NCBI GenBank assembly: GCA_036346395.1
Contig: CM070594.1
Coordinates: 28,119,385-28,183,384 of the forward strand
From: Hsuehochloa calcarea
Lineage: Eukaryota > Streptophyta > Magnoliopsida > Poales > Poaceae
Length of the DNA: 64,000 nucleotides
Reading direction: 5' to 3'
Below, piece by piece: positions 1 to 11,665 of this stretch. A program made the position numbers and the translations under genes. The first letter of the stretch is position 1; each line of letters starts with the position of its first letter. The notes under the pieces were generated by a model, which was given only the letters and a program-made list of their open reading frames with translations, ran no database searches and was not told the DNA's origin.

Positions 1-1459
1 GATTATGGAGTGTGCATCCGTCGATGCACATCCATGCATGTGCCTTCTAGCACAGGGACCTTAGCCCATACTCCACGAGTATGGGGACCTAAAAGCCCAA
101 CATAATCATGACGGGGACCTCAATCAATGCTTGGTCACCACGTGACCATGCCTCCAATATGATATCATGATGCACATGATCAACACTTAAATCATCATGC
201 ATAAATGAAACTTACTCATACTACTAGCATTCGCGACCATTGACAACCATAACATTCAAGCATCCATGATTAACACAATATACTCATAATATAGTAATCA
301 GGAACAAACGATCATGAACAATTTACCACTACTGCACTTGCCTGTTTCTTTCTTTCCCGCTACGGTACACGAAGAAGCAACCTTAGTGCCTTTACTTCGG
401 AACTCCACCTCCTACACAAGCATAACGGTAACAATAAAAATGCTGAAAGAGGACTCCGTTTACACCCCTTAACCCAGCCCCTCAAGACCTAGGATTCGAA
501 TAAGAAATATACTCAATTCTACCGACGGTCTAGCAGTAAGCCTCACAGAACAGCAGAACGAAAAACATCATAACTTTCACTACGAAACTCGGAACAGGGT
601 GATCTTGGTCTCTCTGGAACCATGACAGAACCGTCTACGAAAACCTAGTTGGGCAAGTCTCCTGATTCGGCACTCTGTTGACCCTAATATTCAGGTGAAG
701 TTCTCTGTCTTTACAATCTGACAGTCCGAAAACAGCGACGGTCTAAATTCCATAACTTTTGATTGGAAACTCTTAAAGTTGTGTTATTTATCAACTTAGA
801 AATCTTTCAGAATTATCTACAATATTCATTTTGGGTGGAATTTCTGATTCGGCCTCTAAATAATTTCTATTGGCTAGATAAGACAATCTACCAAATCACG
901 TTAATTCTCCTGGACAGTCGCGGTAAAACTATCATAACTCCTAAACCGTAAGTCCAAATCGAGTGATCTCGGTGCAAAAAGAAAGATAAAACCGAGGGCT
1001 ACAACTTTATAAGAGGTGGATAGATCAAAAAATGAACGCAACTTACTCAAATCTGACGAGCAACAGCGTTGAACAAAATCAATCTGCTGTCTCCACTTGG
1101 CCGGCCCTCCAACCGTCGTCGCCTCGCCTTCCCTCCAATGGACCGCAGCAAGGACCTTCGCCGGGGAGGGTGGTGGTGATGTGGAGGAGATGGTGGTGTA
1201 GGGGAGAAGGTGGTGGTGGCACACGGCAAGGGAAAGGGGGTGGCGGCTCAAAGTGGGGGAGGAGGAGGGAGGGTGGGGAGTTTAGGGTTTGGGGGGTGGG
1301 AACCCCCCCTTTTTGGCCGGCCACCACATGGCGGCTCAGGCCCAGGTTGTCGAGGATTTACAGAAAACCCCTTCTCTTTTCAGGAATTTCTACTCATTTA
1401 ATTGTCTTTTCTCCTCCCGGCTATTTTATAATTACCCGATTCAATTCCGGAGTATTACA
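1..1459 (-). mobile_element. Partial gypsy-type LTR, minus strand (G)
   Basis: The right edge reads ...GGAGTATTACA, the reverse complement of a TGTAATACTCC LTR start. That start also begins the complete LTR at 33111. Reading leftward on the minus strand it continues through a GC-rich, C/T-tract block and then AT-rich sequence, as in the other gypsy LTRs here. The left part lies outside the window, so length and target duplication cannot be seen. It abuts a copy of the 1.5-kb LTR that lacks its first 60 bases, which suggests G inserted into that copy. Short open frames in the GC-rich part overlap on both strands and look like chance. Confidence 0.55.
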
Positions 1460-1770
1460 CTAACTTGTTTATTGAGTATTTAAAAGGTTTGATTCCAGTG
1501 GTGAATACAACATTTTGGACATGCATGCTAAAGATTCAAAGTCAAGGTACAAGTAGTCTATGATACTTTTTTTATTTTACCGGTCTAAGGTGAAAAAGTG
1601 GAAGACCGGATTATAGGTTAATTACCGTACTATTAAGAGAGTTCATGTCTAGTAGCTCGATAGCATGTTCTTGTGAAAATGGATCAATCTAGGATCATGC
1701 ATGCCCACAGAACTTGTTTTAAAAGCCAATCTTGTTTTCTGATAATAATTGGTAGTATCGATGTATTGTC

Positions 1771-2313
1771 GGCGGAACTACCGCACTGCGGTATGACCAG
1801 CGTTCCCATGGCGGAACTACCGCAGCTTGAATGAACCAAAAACCTATATATGTATTTTCCAGAGAGACACCTTTTTGAGTTTTATTTGCTCTCTTGGAAG
1901 TGTGGTAGTACCAACGTTCTCTGAGGGAACTACCGCAAGTAGGTTGTACCGAGCAAAAGGGCGGAACGTTTTTTTTACAGAACGGTGCTTCTCGAGTTTG
2001 TTTGCTATTTTGCTAGTGCGGTACTACCGCTGTGTTTTCCACAGAACTACCGCATCTCGGTGCAACCAAAGATTTCAAGCGGTATGTTATTTCTAGTATG
2101 CGGTGTTTTTGGAACTCTAAAGTAATCGTTCGTACCGCCATGAGTTGAGCGGAACTACCGATAATCAGAACTACCACATGATCAATGGCGGTAGTACTAC
2201 ACCAAGTTTCCAACGGCTCCTTCGGACACATTAAATGCCTATGTGATAGCCGTTGATGTGTTGATGTTGGAGGTGCGGTATTGTCGGCCATTGCATGGCG
2301 GTACTACCGATTC
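1771..2313. repeat. Cluster of GCGG(T/A)ACTACCGC-like palindromes
   Basis: Many copies of a short interrupted palindrome related to GCGGTACTACCGC occur in the upstream part of LTR C1, for example near 1772, 1801, 2017, 2150, 2198 and 2297. Single arms (GAACTACCGC, GCGGTA) lie between them. The second copy of the LTR has the same motif in fewer copies near 40950-41220. The function is unknown; it lies upstream of the TATA box, in the U3 position. Confidence 0.7.
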
Positions 2314-2365
2314 CGCTGATTTTTGCTGATATTTGTCTCCAACGGTCGTATTTGCTTGTGGAGGG

Positions 2366-2373
2366 TATAAATA
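2366..2373 (+). promoter_or_regulatory. TATA box of LTR C1
   Basis: TATAAATA sits inside a conserved block (gtggagggtataaatactcc). The other family member carries the reverse complement at 40891-40900. Its place after the palindrome-rich U3 part fits an LTR promoter. Confidence 0.6.
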
Positions 2374-2978
2374 CTCCCCCACCAGCTCTAGGACAGATGT
2401 AGGAGACTCCCTTGAATATCTTTGAGCCTAGAGCATTCACTCTACACCTCATTCGCTCTTGTTGCATTCACTGTGAGGTAGTTGAGCAAAAATCAAGTGC
2501 ATTCATTCTAGATTGATCCATAGCACTTGATTACCGTCAAGCGAAGTTTGAGATTCATTACTCTTGGTGTTTGTCGACACCTAGATGGCTTGGAGAGAGC
2601 TTGCGTGGTGATCTCTTCAAGAAGATTGTGAAGAGGTCCGGCGCCAATTGTGAGTGGTTCGGTGTTCACCATCTCCGAAGAGGAGGAAGAACAACTACAA
2701 GTAAAATCGAGGGAAGTCTTAATTCGTGGAACCGGCTTGATTTGGTCAAGCTTCGTCAACGTGGACTAATGAAGATCGACAAATCTTCGATACCACGGGA
2801 AAAACTTACTTGTCTTCATTGTGATTAATTCTTGTCCTTATTTATCACATTTACAATTGTAGTATTTATATTGTGATAGGAAGTCTTGTTAAAATTATCT
2901 TCCTTAGTTTCATAAATTAGTAAAAAGTTTTAAAAACCTCCTATTCACCCCCTCTAGTCGGTTATCCATGATCCTACA

Positions 2979-4563
2979 CTCTGGCCCACCCGGATGACCG
3001 ACGCGACCCCCTCATTGGCGTCGAGCTCGTGCTCGCACACTGCCAACGCCGTACGCCTGTGCGCTCGTGCCGCTGCCAGTTGGAGCATCCTTACCCCTCT
3101 GGGTTTCATTTTACCCGTCACTAGTCACTGCTGCACTGCCGCCTACCACCTGTGCTGCCTACCCAAGCTGCAAGCCATGCCTCCTGTATTTTTCCCCTGT
3201 GTCCTTTTCTCTCTCTCAATGACAATGGTCCCTACCTATCATTCTCTTCCTTCTTTTCGCTCTTTCTTTCACTTGGAAGGGGACCCACATGTAAATATAT
3301 CTTTTCTTTTATTAATTAAACTGGATGAATATTCTATGGAATATTCTTTCATTCTTAATTTTCAGCAATTTCTAATTCTGATAAATTTCTGGATGCTCGT
3401 TCTCTTTCATACGAACTCCGAATCAGTTGATTCTTCTTCCTAAATTCATCTAAATTCATAATATCTCTATTAGTACTAATGTTATATTTTATGGATTTTA
3501 TTTGGATTTATTTTTATTTGTTTTTTTTCTTATTTTACGCATATAGAATATGATGTTGCCGAAGCCAGTTTGGACCCATACGTAGGAGTAACTTCAACCT
3601 TCAACGAAGGCAAGTCGTAGTCCTTTTGATCATATTGAACCTAGTATTGCAGAAGTATATTAATTTATATCGCATTCATGCTACTTTTATATCAAATATT
3701 TCTGGGAGTAGATAATTACCTAATTGACATTATGTCACCTTGATTATTGTAAATACCATGTATTCTTTGACATCATAGGTTGGGTTGTTATTAGTTGGAT
3801 ATAATTGAAATACCAACATGGGTAACGTAGTTATGCTTATCCATGCTTAGTTGTACGATGGACTCATATTCACAAGGTTAATTATGATGACTTAATGAAA
3901 TGGAATTGTGGTGTGATACTACTGTTATTAAATTTTATTGTGCCATGACAGGAGATGTCATTGCTCCTAGTTGAACAAAATGGTTTCATACTCTGGTGAA
4001 TGATCGTGTAGTAAAGGGGGGTGTGTGTACCATATTTTGGATGAGGTGGTCTCGCCTGGGTAATCACTAAGGACTTAATCTTGTATGCCATTGAATCATG
4101 TCATATTGTACAACTACTTGCCAAGTATGAGATGGACATACCTGATTAATTTGCAATGTCTTGATTTGGTTCAACCATGTGGTGGTGTGGGTTCTGGGAT
4201 GTACGGGTAGATTCACATGACGCAAGAGGGGGGCTCGACTGTGGTGGATGCAACCCTTCGATGGTGAAACCTTAGTGGGCATAACTGGGTTAAGATCGAG
4301 CTTTGTAAAGGCTATGTGATAATCACTTAGTAGCACACCCATGGAAGTGTGTCGATGGACATATTAAGTTGTTTATCTCTTGTGGGTAAAGTTGTACAAT
4401 ATTTGTAGAGTGTTAAAACTATTCGAACAACCGTATCTCCAGTTACGGACAATGCCTGGGAATTTCACACGAGGTATAAAGATTTCATAAAATGTTGGAT
4501 TGTGCAATGGTTGGAAAGTGAACGGGTAGTTCACTGGCTGTTGGTTGGGGAGTGAACGGGTAG
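2979..4563 (+). mobile_element. 5' LTR of element O, left portion
   Basis: The segment 4290-4563 matches the 3' LTR of O at about 31741-32013, including the 'gtgataatcacttagt' block and the repeated 'gtgaacgggtag' motif. The rest of this LTR resumes at 26480 after the tandem array. The part from 2979 to about 3700 is GC-rich then AT-rich LTR sequence that is partly absent from the 3' LTR, so the two LTRs differ by large indels. The true LTR start (TGTAACAT...) is not visible left of C1, so the left boundary is uncertain. Confidence 0.6.
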
Positions 4564-6541
4564 AGCTGAAGAAAAGACTAGTCTCTGCACCAGTGCTAGT
4601 TTTACCAGATATACGTAAGGATTTTGAAGTTTTCTGTGACGCATCCCGCCAGGGGCTAGGATGTGTACTGATGCAGGAAGGAAAGGTCGTGGCTTATGCA
4701 TCTCGTCAGTTAAGGCCACATGAAGGAAATTATCCAACTCATGATTTAGAGTTAGCGTCAATTGTGCATGCTTTGAAAATCAAGGCATTACCTCATTGGT
4801 AACACCGTGAGATTTTCACGGATCATAAGAGTTTGAAATATATCTTCACCCGATCGATCTTAATCTCGGGCAAAGAAGATGGTTAGAGTGATAAAGGATT
4901 ATGACCTCGAATTCATTATCACCGGGTAAAGCCAGCGTGGTAGCGGATGCTCGAGTAGGAAAGCATCTTGCAACACGGTGTTAGTTCAAGAAAATCAACC
5001 GTAATTGTATGAAGAACTAAAGCATCCGAATCGAAATTGTCGATCAAGGTCAGATCAACACAATGGAAGTCCAACCGACCATACAAAGTCGGATCGAGAA
5101 AAACAATAGAAGACGAAGACATCAAAGAAATCACGAAGAACATGAGAAGAGGCAAAGCCCGAGTGATTTTTCAAGGCGAGCGAGCACACAGATGGTTTGG
5201 CAACGCATCGTGTACCTAAACACCATGAAACGGCACAACTAATTCGAAAGAAGCTCATGAATCACCTTACTCTATCCATCCCGGAGTACCAAGATGTACC
5301 AGGATCCAAGGAAAAGTATTGGTGGGTCAAGATGAAGCGAGAGATCGCGAGTTTGTTGCACGTTGTGATGTGTGTCGTGTGTTAAGGCAGAGCATCGAGA
5401 GACTGCTTGGATTGTTACAACCATTACCAATTCCCGAGTGGAAATGGGAGGAGATTGGTATGGATTTTATCACCGGACTACCTAGGACCCAATCGGGTTG
5501 TGATTCCATTTGGGTGATAATTGACCGATTAACAAAAGTGGCTCATTTTATTCCATCAAGACCACTTACGAAGCAATAAGTTAGCGAGAATTGTACATGG
5601 CGGGATCGTGCATCTACATGGTATACCCAAGAAAATTGTGTCCAGCGGAGGTTCGCGATTCACTTCAAAATTTTGGCGAGTCTACATGAAGCTTTGGGAA
5701 CCAGACTCAACTTCAAAGACAACTTATCATCCCCAAACAGATGGCGGACCGAGCGTGTAAATCAGGTCCTAGAAGACATGCTTGGCGTGTGCTATAGATT
5801 ATGGAAGAAGTCGGGATAAGAATTTGCCTATGCAAATTTTCCTACAACAACGACTTTCAAGCTAGCCTACGGATGTCGCCATTTGAAGCATTATATGGTA
5901 GAAAGTGTAGAACCCCTCTCCTTTGGGATCAAGTAGGAGAACACCAATTCTTCGGACCAGAATTGATAAAAGAAGCTGAAAGTAAGGTAAAAGCAATAAG
6001 AGAACGTCTGAAAGTAGCTCAAACCCGACAAAAGAGTTATGCCGATAATCGTCGGAGAGAACTATCCTTCGAGATGGGAGATTTTGTCTATCTCAGGGTA
6101 ACTCCACTCCGAGGAGTGAAGAGATTTCAGACTAAAGGAAAACTCGCACCCAGATTTGTCGGACCCTATAAGATTTTGGCAAAAAGAGGTGAAGTTGCTT
6201 ATCAATTGGAACTACCAAAGATCTCTCGTCAATTGCTCACAATGTCTTCCATGTATCCCAGTTAAAGAAATGTCTCAGAGTACCAACAGAAGAAACACCG
6301 CTCGAGAGCATCGATCTTCAGGAAGATCTCACCTATGTGGAACAACCAATCAAGATTCTCGATGTGGCAGAACGCGTCACCAGAAGCAAAGTCATCCGTT
6401 CTTGTAAGGTTCAGTGGAGCAATCATTCAGAAGAAGAAGCTACCTGGGAGCGAGAAGAAGTTTTGAGAGCCGAGTACCCCTACCTTTTTACTGACCAAGT
6501 CTGAATCTCGGGGTCGAGATTCCCTTTAAGGGGGGTAGGTT
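4564..6541 (+). pseudogene. Gypsy pol fragment: RNase H, integrase, chromodomain-like tail (internal 0)
   Basis: This is the 3' part of a retrotransposon polyprotein with no gag, protease or RT. It starts inside the RNase H region, where 4564-4802 encodes a clean stretch with FCDASRQGLGCVLMQ and YASRQLRPHEGNYPTHDLE. Integrase follows: zinc-binding region near 5290-5390, catalytic core from about 5440 (GMDFITGLPR), later core with MSPFEALYGRKCRTPL at 5872-5920, and the GKLAPRFVGPYKIL domain near 6139-6180. The tail to about 6504 contains CKVQWSNHSEEEATWERE, the typical end of a chromodomain-bearing integrase. The reading frame changes several times. A purine-rich tract (aaggggggtaggt) precedes the LTR. 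The left edge is a sharp junction with LTR sequence of O and has no primer site, so this copy cannot move by itself. Confidence 0.85.
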
Positions 6542-9500
6542 TGTAACAGCCCAAAATTTCAATTTCATTTAAAAATAAGACTTTATTAATTTTTGTGGAT
6601 TTTCTGGAATTTTTAAAAGCTTTTCAATAAAGTATATTAAGGCTAAAAGAATTTATGTGCAAAATCTATTACCAACTAAAAGTTGGAATTATTTTATTTA
6701 AGTCGTAATGCCTCATAGAATTTACGTGAATTTTCTCAAAATTTTGGACTTCATTTACTATTTTCTAAAGCTTATTTGAATTTTGGAATTAAATCAATTG
6801 AAAAAGGTTTAAAATTCTCATTCTGATCTTGGGCGAAGCCCGACCTTGTCGCTTGCTCGACCCACTCTCTTCCTCAGCGAAATAACGCGGGCGTCTGATC
6901 AAAATCGGACGGCCGACAATCAATCCGCCCGCTCTCTCTCTCTCATCTCGTCTCATTGTCGGTGGGGCCCATTGCCTGTGTCGTCTTCCTCGCGCTCGTC
7001 TTCTCCGCAAGGTCAGTTGCTCTCGCCGCCATTAGCGCTCGCTGGAGCTCATCAAGCCGTGATTCTCTCCTCTCTTTCCTCGCATTCAAGCGCATTGATT
7101 CGGCCGTTCACCCGCGCTCGTCTCGCCATTACCCCTTCCATAACTTCGTTTATGCTTGCGCCGCCCTCACCTCCATAAACGGCCGTTGCCACCTGCCCCA
7201 CGATCTCCACCTCCGGCCTCGCCCTCGCCTAAAAAGGAGCACCAGTGCGCCTCTACTCCCTCAAGCTTTTGCCCCAACTCTCCACACCTCCTCGCTCCCG
7301 GTTGCGCGCAATTGGCTCTTCTCTCACGGCCGAGTCAGTGCTCCATTGCCTCTAGCGCCGCCACCGGTGAACCTCGGCCGCCTCATTGCACTGCAAGCCG
7401 CCTCGGCCATCCGCGAACTGGTGTGCGCGCCTCCGCGCCTCGGAACATCGCGGGAGCTCCTTCGCCGCCAACGATCGAACCACACCGCCGCTCTCGCCGT
7501 CGCCGACCATCTTCCGCCACGCCCTCGCGTCGCCAGTGGCGCATCGTGCTCGATATCATCTCACGAATGTTTTGCGCACCTCACGGAGCTCGCGCCGCCA
7601 TTGCTCACGGTACCATTGGAACCGAGCGCCTCTCTCTCGTGCCGCGTGGACAGCCACCTCGGCGCCACCTCATCACTTTGCGTGCGTGGCGGCCAAGTCG
7701 GCGCCAGCGTGGTAGCCCGGCCTTGGCCTTGTGGCGCCAATGCAGCTACCCTTTGTCTTGTGCGTGCACCGAGTTCACCGTGGACTTGCGCCTCGGCGTG
7801 GACTCGATCCATCTGTCTTGGGCCCACATGTCGATCTCGGTGCACAAGATCTTGTGGCGTCGGTGGCGCAATAAATAGAATTTCCTTTAGAAATTTAATT
7901 GGGAATTTAGGAAAATCTGATTTTAGAATTAAATTTAGATTTAAACTTCCAGAGCTCGTATTTCTTCATACAAACTCCGATTTAGGTGATTCAAATTTCT
8001 AAATTTGTATAAAATCAAGATCTAGCTAACTAAACCAAAATTATTTAATTTGGAGTTAATTTGAATTTTCATTTGAATTTATTTGTGTTCATTTGAATTA
8101 CATTTGAATTTGGAATATTTTCACGTATAGATTTTGGCGACTCAGGAGAGCTTGACCCTATTGAAGAAGTAGAATACTGGAATTTGAGCAAGGCAAGTTA
8201 CACCATTGACCATTTTGCCCCAATATTTAAAATTATTTAATTCTGTTTTAAATTATTATTGCATGCATAATTGTATTTAATTATTTTAAATTCTGTTTTA
8301 AATATTTAATTATTCCAATTCCTTTGTATAGCCAAATTTGATTGTTGTATTATCAATTCCTTGTAACCTTAGTCAAATGAATTTAAAATAAATATATGCA
8401 TAGCAAATGCTTAGACCATGAAATATTTGACTTTGGGAGAATTTAGCCAAAATTTCATAAATTGATAAAAGCCTATGACATTGCCTTGTCATGGTGGACT
8501 TTTGCAAATGTCTTTGAAAATCTAAAATAAAAGAAAATGGTTTGTACTTGGGCAAACATGGACCGTTAGTGGGTGCAAGTTTATGCAGGGCTGTCTGTTA
8601 GGATGAGACCTGTGGTTTTTATTGAAAGTTGCCCAAGTAGATTAAGGACCAGGCCTTTGAGCGCATCTTGCAAAAGCTCCACCGTACTACCACATGTTCT
8701 CAGTATGGGCGTAACCGGGCTTAATAATTTGTATTACCTCAGTATTATTTATGCCATTTTTGTTGTGTGGGTGTCGGTTAGACTTTATTCCCACTTGGCG
8801 CAAGAGGGGTTTCAGTGGTGGTTAGCCTAATGGAAGTGAAACCTTAGCGGGCATATTGGTATTGAGGTAGTGCATTGGAAACGCCTTGTGATAATTGCCT
8901 AGTCACACACCTAAGGAAGTGTGTATTGGCCGACATAACGGGCAAATTATCTCTTGTGGGTAAAGTTGTACAACCTCTGCAGTGTAAATCTATTCGAATA
9001 GCCGTGTCCACGGTTATGGACATCTTGAGCAAAGCCACTCTAAGTTAGATTTGTTTTGGTTTTAAAATAACTTTGGACATGATTTGAGGATGGTTAATCC
9101 TTGTGGTAAATTTGGCGGGTAGCCTTGTGATAGGAGGGTATCCTTCACCATGTTTCATATGGAGGTTATCCACTATAAAATGATCAATTTTAAATCGATT
9201 TTAGTTATGTAATGAAAATGTGCCTTGAAACTTAGTATAACTATTTAAACCAAAAAGGCTGATTTATGCAAATAAACCCTACAACCTTCCTTTGAATAAC
9301 TTATGCATGCATTCTAAATTTTGTATTGGGTGTAATTTGCGAGCACAGTTGTAGTGCTCACTCTTGCTGAATATTATTATTCAGGAGAAGACTGCTATCC
9401 AGAAGGTGAGGAGCGGGGCGATTAGGCGCGACCTCCGACGATTACTGTGGCGTATCGTGTGGCTTACCATTATTATTTGCTTCCGCAATGTTTTATTTGG

Positions 9501-9646
9501 CCTCGGCCCGGTTGTAATAAACTCTATGATTATTAAATATATCTGTTGGATATGTTTGTGATAACATTTTGTATTTGTGTACTTTGGAAATCTGGACTAG
9601 TGTATGAACACAGAGAATTTGGGATCCTTCGTTCCCGGGTTCGACA
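6542..9646 (+). mobile_element. LTR 1 of the tandem array
   Basis: It starts TGTAACAGCCC just after the polypurine tract and ends ...GGGTTCGACA five bases before a tRNA-Met primer site, 3105 bases in all. It aligns along its whole length with the LTRs at 14937 and 23361. The 6950-7880 part is GC-rich; long overlapping open frames there on both strands are not conserved between copies and I do not treat them as genes. The rest is AT-rich with the blocks 'cttgtgataattgcctagtc' and 'gatccttcgttcccgggttc' shared by all copies. Confidence 0.9.
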
Positions 9647-9650
9647 AAAG

Positions 9651-9663
9651 TGGTATCAGAGCC
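9651..9663 (+). other. Primer binding site (tRNA-Met) of internal 1
   Basis: TGGTATCAGAGCC is complementary to the 3' end of initiator tRNA-Met, the usual primer of plant gypsy and copia elements. It lies five bases after the LTR terminus CA. The homologous site at 18036 reads TGGTATCGAGCC, one base short at the CAG. Confidence 0.9.
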
Positions 9664-9812
9664 ATATCGACTGTAGGTCGTGACCTAGAAAGAAATCAAA
9701 CCCTTAAGGATTTATTTTGAAAATTTAAAAATAACTTGGTCTTCTGGAGTCATTTCTCAACTTTTCTCTTGAAAAATTATTTACTAACTCATCTCCTTTT
9801 CAAAAATTGTAG

Positions 9813-10380
9813 ATGGCTGAAGTTCCGAATGCCATTTCCCATGGAGTCTTTGCTGGTCATTGGGCCGCCATTCTCTGGAAGATGATGCAGCATTTGGACT
9901 TTGAAGAAAGACCGACGTATCAAGGATACAAGTATAAGGTGGGAAATCGAGAGCGGTGGAGAGTAGAGGTGATCCTCTACTCCAATCTATCGCCGAACAC
10001 GACTTCCACGTCTTGATGCCCCAATGCGACGAGACACCTTCGCGAAGGCATCGAGATCACTAGGGAAGCAACCCGCAGACTTCGCTACATCTCGATCACG
10101 CCTCAACGGCCTTTGGGTTCCACTATTACCCAATGCACATCCCAACCCGGCATGGCGGTGCTTTTAGCTCAACTAGAGATGAAGGCTGTCCCATCTCACT
10201 CATCAGTGGATCGGCGAGCCATGGATTATGCCTACGGGAATACACTAGATGAGTGTCTCTCCGCAAGTAAAATTACAAGATCGAGAAGAAAAGTTGAAGA
10301 CTGCAGAGAAAGAACTGGCCTCCTACAAGGAAGGCGAGGCTAGTTCTAGTGAGCCAGATTATACCCCAATAACACCATAG
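9813..10380 (+). pseudogene. Extra pre-gag open reading frame (ORF0-like), copy 1
   Basis: A frame of about 188 codons sits between the primer site and gag. It starts MAEVPNAISHG and runs cleanly through LDFEERPTYQGYKYKVGNRE and WRVEVILYSNLSPNT. After apparent single-base losses it ends with a charged, helix-prone tail (REEKLKT, KELASYKEGEASSSEPDYTP) and stops at TAG 10378-10380. The same ORF lies at the same place in the next unit (18198-18763), so it belongs to the family. I recall that rice RIRE3/RIRE8-type elements were described with an extra ORF upstream of gag; this may be the same. Its function is unknown to me. The tail could form a short coiled coil. The frameshifts may be sequence errors. 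Confidence 0.65.
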
Positions 10381-10575
10381 ATTTGACCTTAAATTTTTCC
10401 TTTAGTTGCGAATTATGAGCTACCAAACCTTTGTAGTAGCCATAATGAATTAATAAAATAAAAATAAATTATTTTGCGAAATGTTCTTGCCTTGTGTTTG
10501 TTGAATTTGGGCTATTTTAGATCTATACTCTTATAATTCCTGTCTCTCTTGTCTAATCTGTGAAGAATTCATCAG

Positions 10576-11665
10576 ATGGTGACCACCCGCACCGGAAGTG
10601 TCAGTGCTAGAGGGCAAGAAATGAGAATGCGAATATCAAGAAAACCAGTTCAACGACCACCACCTCCTCCAATCAAGCTCTGTTGGCGCCAAATGATGGC
10701 CAATCGACTCATCGATTGAGTTGCTAGCCCATCCCTTCACACGAATCGAATACCCAAGCGTCGTGACCTATCATGCTCCTCCACCTCCCACAAGAGTAAC
10801 TTTGTCGAGTTCATGAGGATCGTCCCGCCAACGTTTTCTAGTAGCACGGAACCCATGGGCCTTGATGATTGGCTCGGGGCCATTGGAAAGAAGCGGATAT
10901 TGCTCGATGCACGATCGTGAGAGAGTTTTGTTTGCCTCTCATCAATTGATTGGTCCCGCATCGTAATGGTGGGATAATTTCACATGTCCCATGCTAATGC
11001 CCAGAAATCACTTGGGATGAGTTCATGCAAGCTTTCGCCGATCTCACATTCCATCGGCATGATTACCTTGAAAAGAAGGAGTTTATTTCGCTCGCCAAGG
11101 AAACCGTTCGGTTGGCGAGTATCGCATAAGTTTAACCAACTTGCTCGCTATGCCCCGAGGATGTAGCGAGAGATGAAGGCGAGCAAGAGCGATTTACGGA
11201 AGGGTTAAGCAGCGAACTCTCTGTTCGTTTGATTTCTCGAGATTTCCGACTTTGTGCGGTTGGTAAATAAGGCCATCGCCGGAAGGCAAACATCGAAATG
11301 GAGAATCGCAAGCGGAGGATGGCGGCTCGAAGTTTAACTCGGGAGGACGCCCAAGCCTCGTTTCTCTCAATCTCAACCACCTCGGTGGGAGATTCGAACT
11401 ACTACACCGAGAGTTCCACTCGATTCGCGCCCAAATACTTCGGATTAGTAGTAGTTCATCCGGAGGCGATTCAGTGAAGCCGGCTATTTCACAAAGAGAA
11501 TCACTTGCTTTCATCGCAACGAGTTGGGTCACTATGCCAATAAGTGTCCCAAGAAGCGTGAAGCGCCACCCCGTCAAGCCAACTCCGGAGTTTGGTCTCG
11601 GCGGTCCCTCAAGACCGGTGGTCGATTCATGAAGGGCGTGTGAATCACGTCACCGCAGAGGAAGC
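10576..11665 (+). pseudogene. gag, internal 1 (frameshifted)
   Basis: This is the capsid/nucleocapsid gene of the retrotransposon. The start ATG encodes MVTTRTGSVSARGQEMRMR, typical of the start of plant gypsy Gag. The gag core follows in broken frames, including VEFMRIV-like and DDWLGAIGKK-like segments near 10815-10900 and FNQLARYAP near 11129-11158. A zinc-knuckle region near 11507-11551 retains GHYANKCP. Compared with internal 2 the gene carries many one- to three-base indels, so no long open frame survives. The stretch from 10381 to 10575 is AT-rich leader without coding signals. Confidence 0.8.

Larger units (their letters stand above)
1460..2978 (+). mobile_element. Solo-type 1.5-kb LTR with palindrome clusters, copy 1 (C1), 5'-truncated
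   Basis: Aligned by eye, this is the same family as 40186-41671 in the opposite orientation. Shared blocks include the start (taacttgtttattgag), the TATA region and the 3' end, CCTATTCACCCCCTCTAGTCG followed by ...TACA. The first 60 bases present in the other copy are missing here. The CACCCCCTCTAG-type end is, from memory, common in SIRE/Maximus copia LTRs, but no coding region is present to confirm the superfamily. A TATAAATA box lies at 2366-2373, as expected inside an LTR promoter. Confidence 0.65.

Noticed and set aside
6956..8002. 348-codon plus-strand open frame in LTR 1 and similar long frames in the GC-rich parts of LTR 2, LTR 3 and LTR E
   Set aside because: They lie in GC-rich LTR sequence with overlapping frames on both strands, are not kept open in the sister LTRs, and show no domain.
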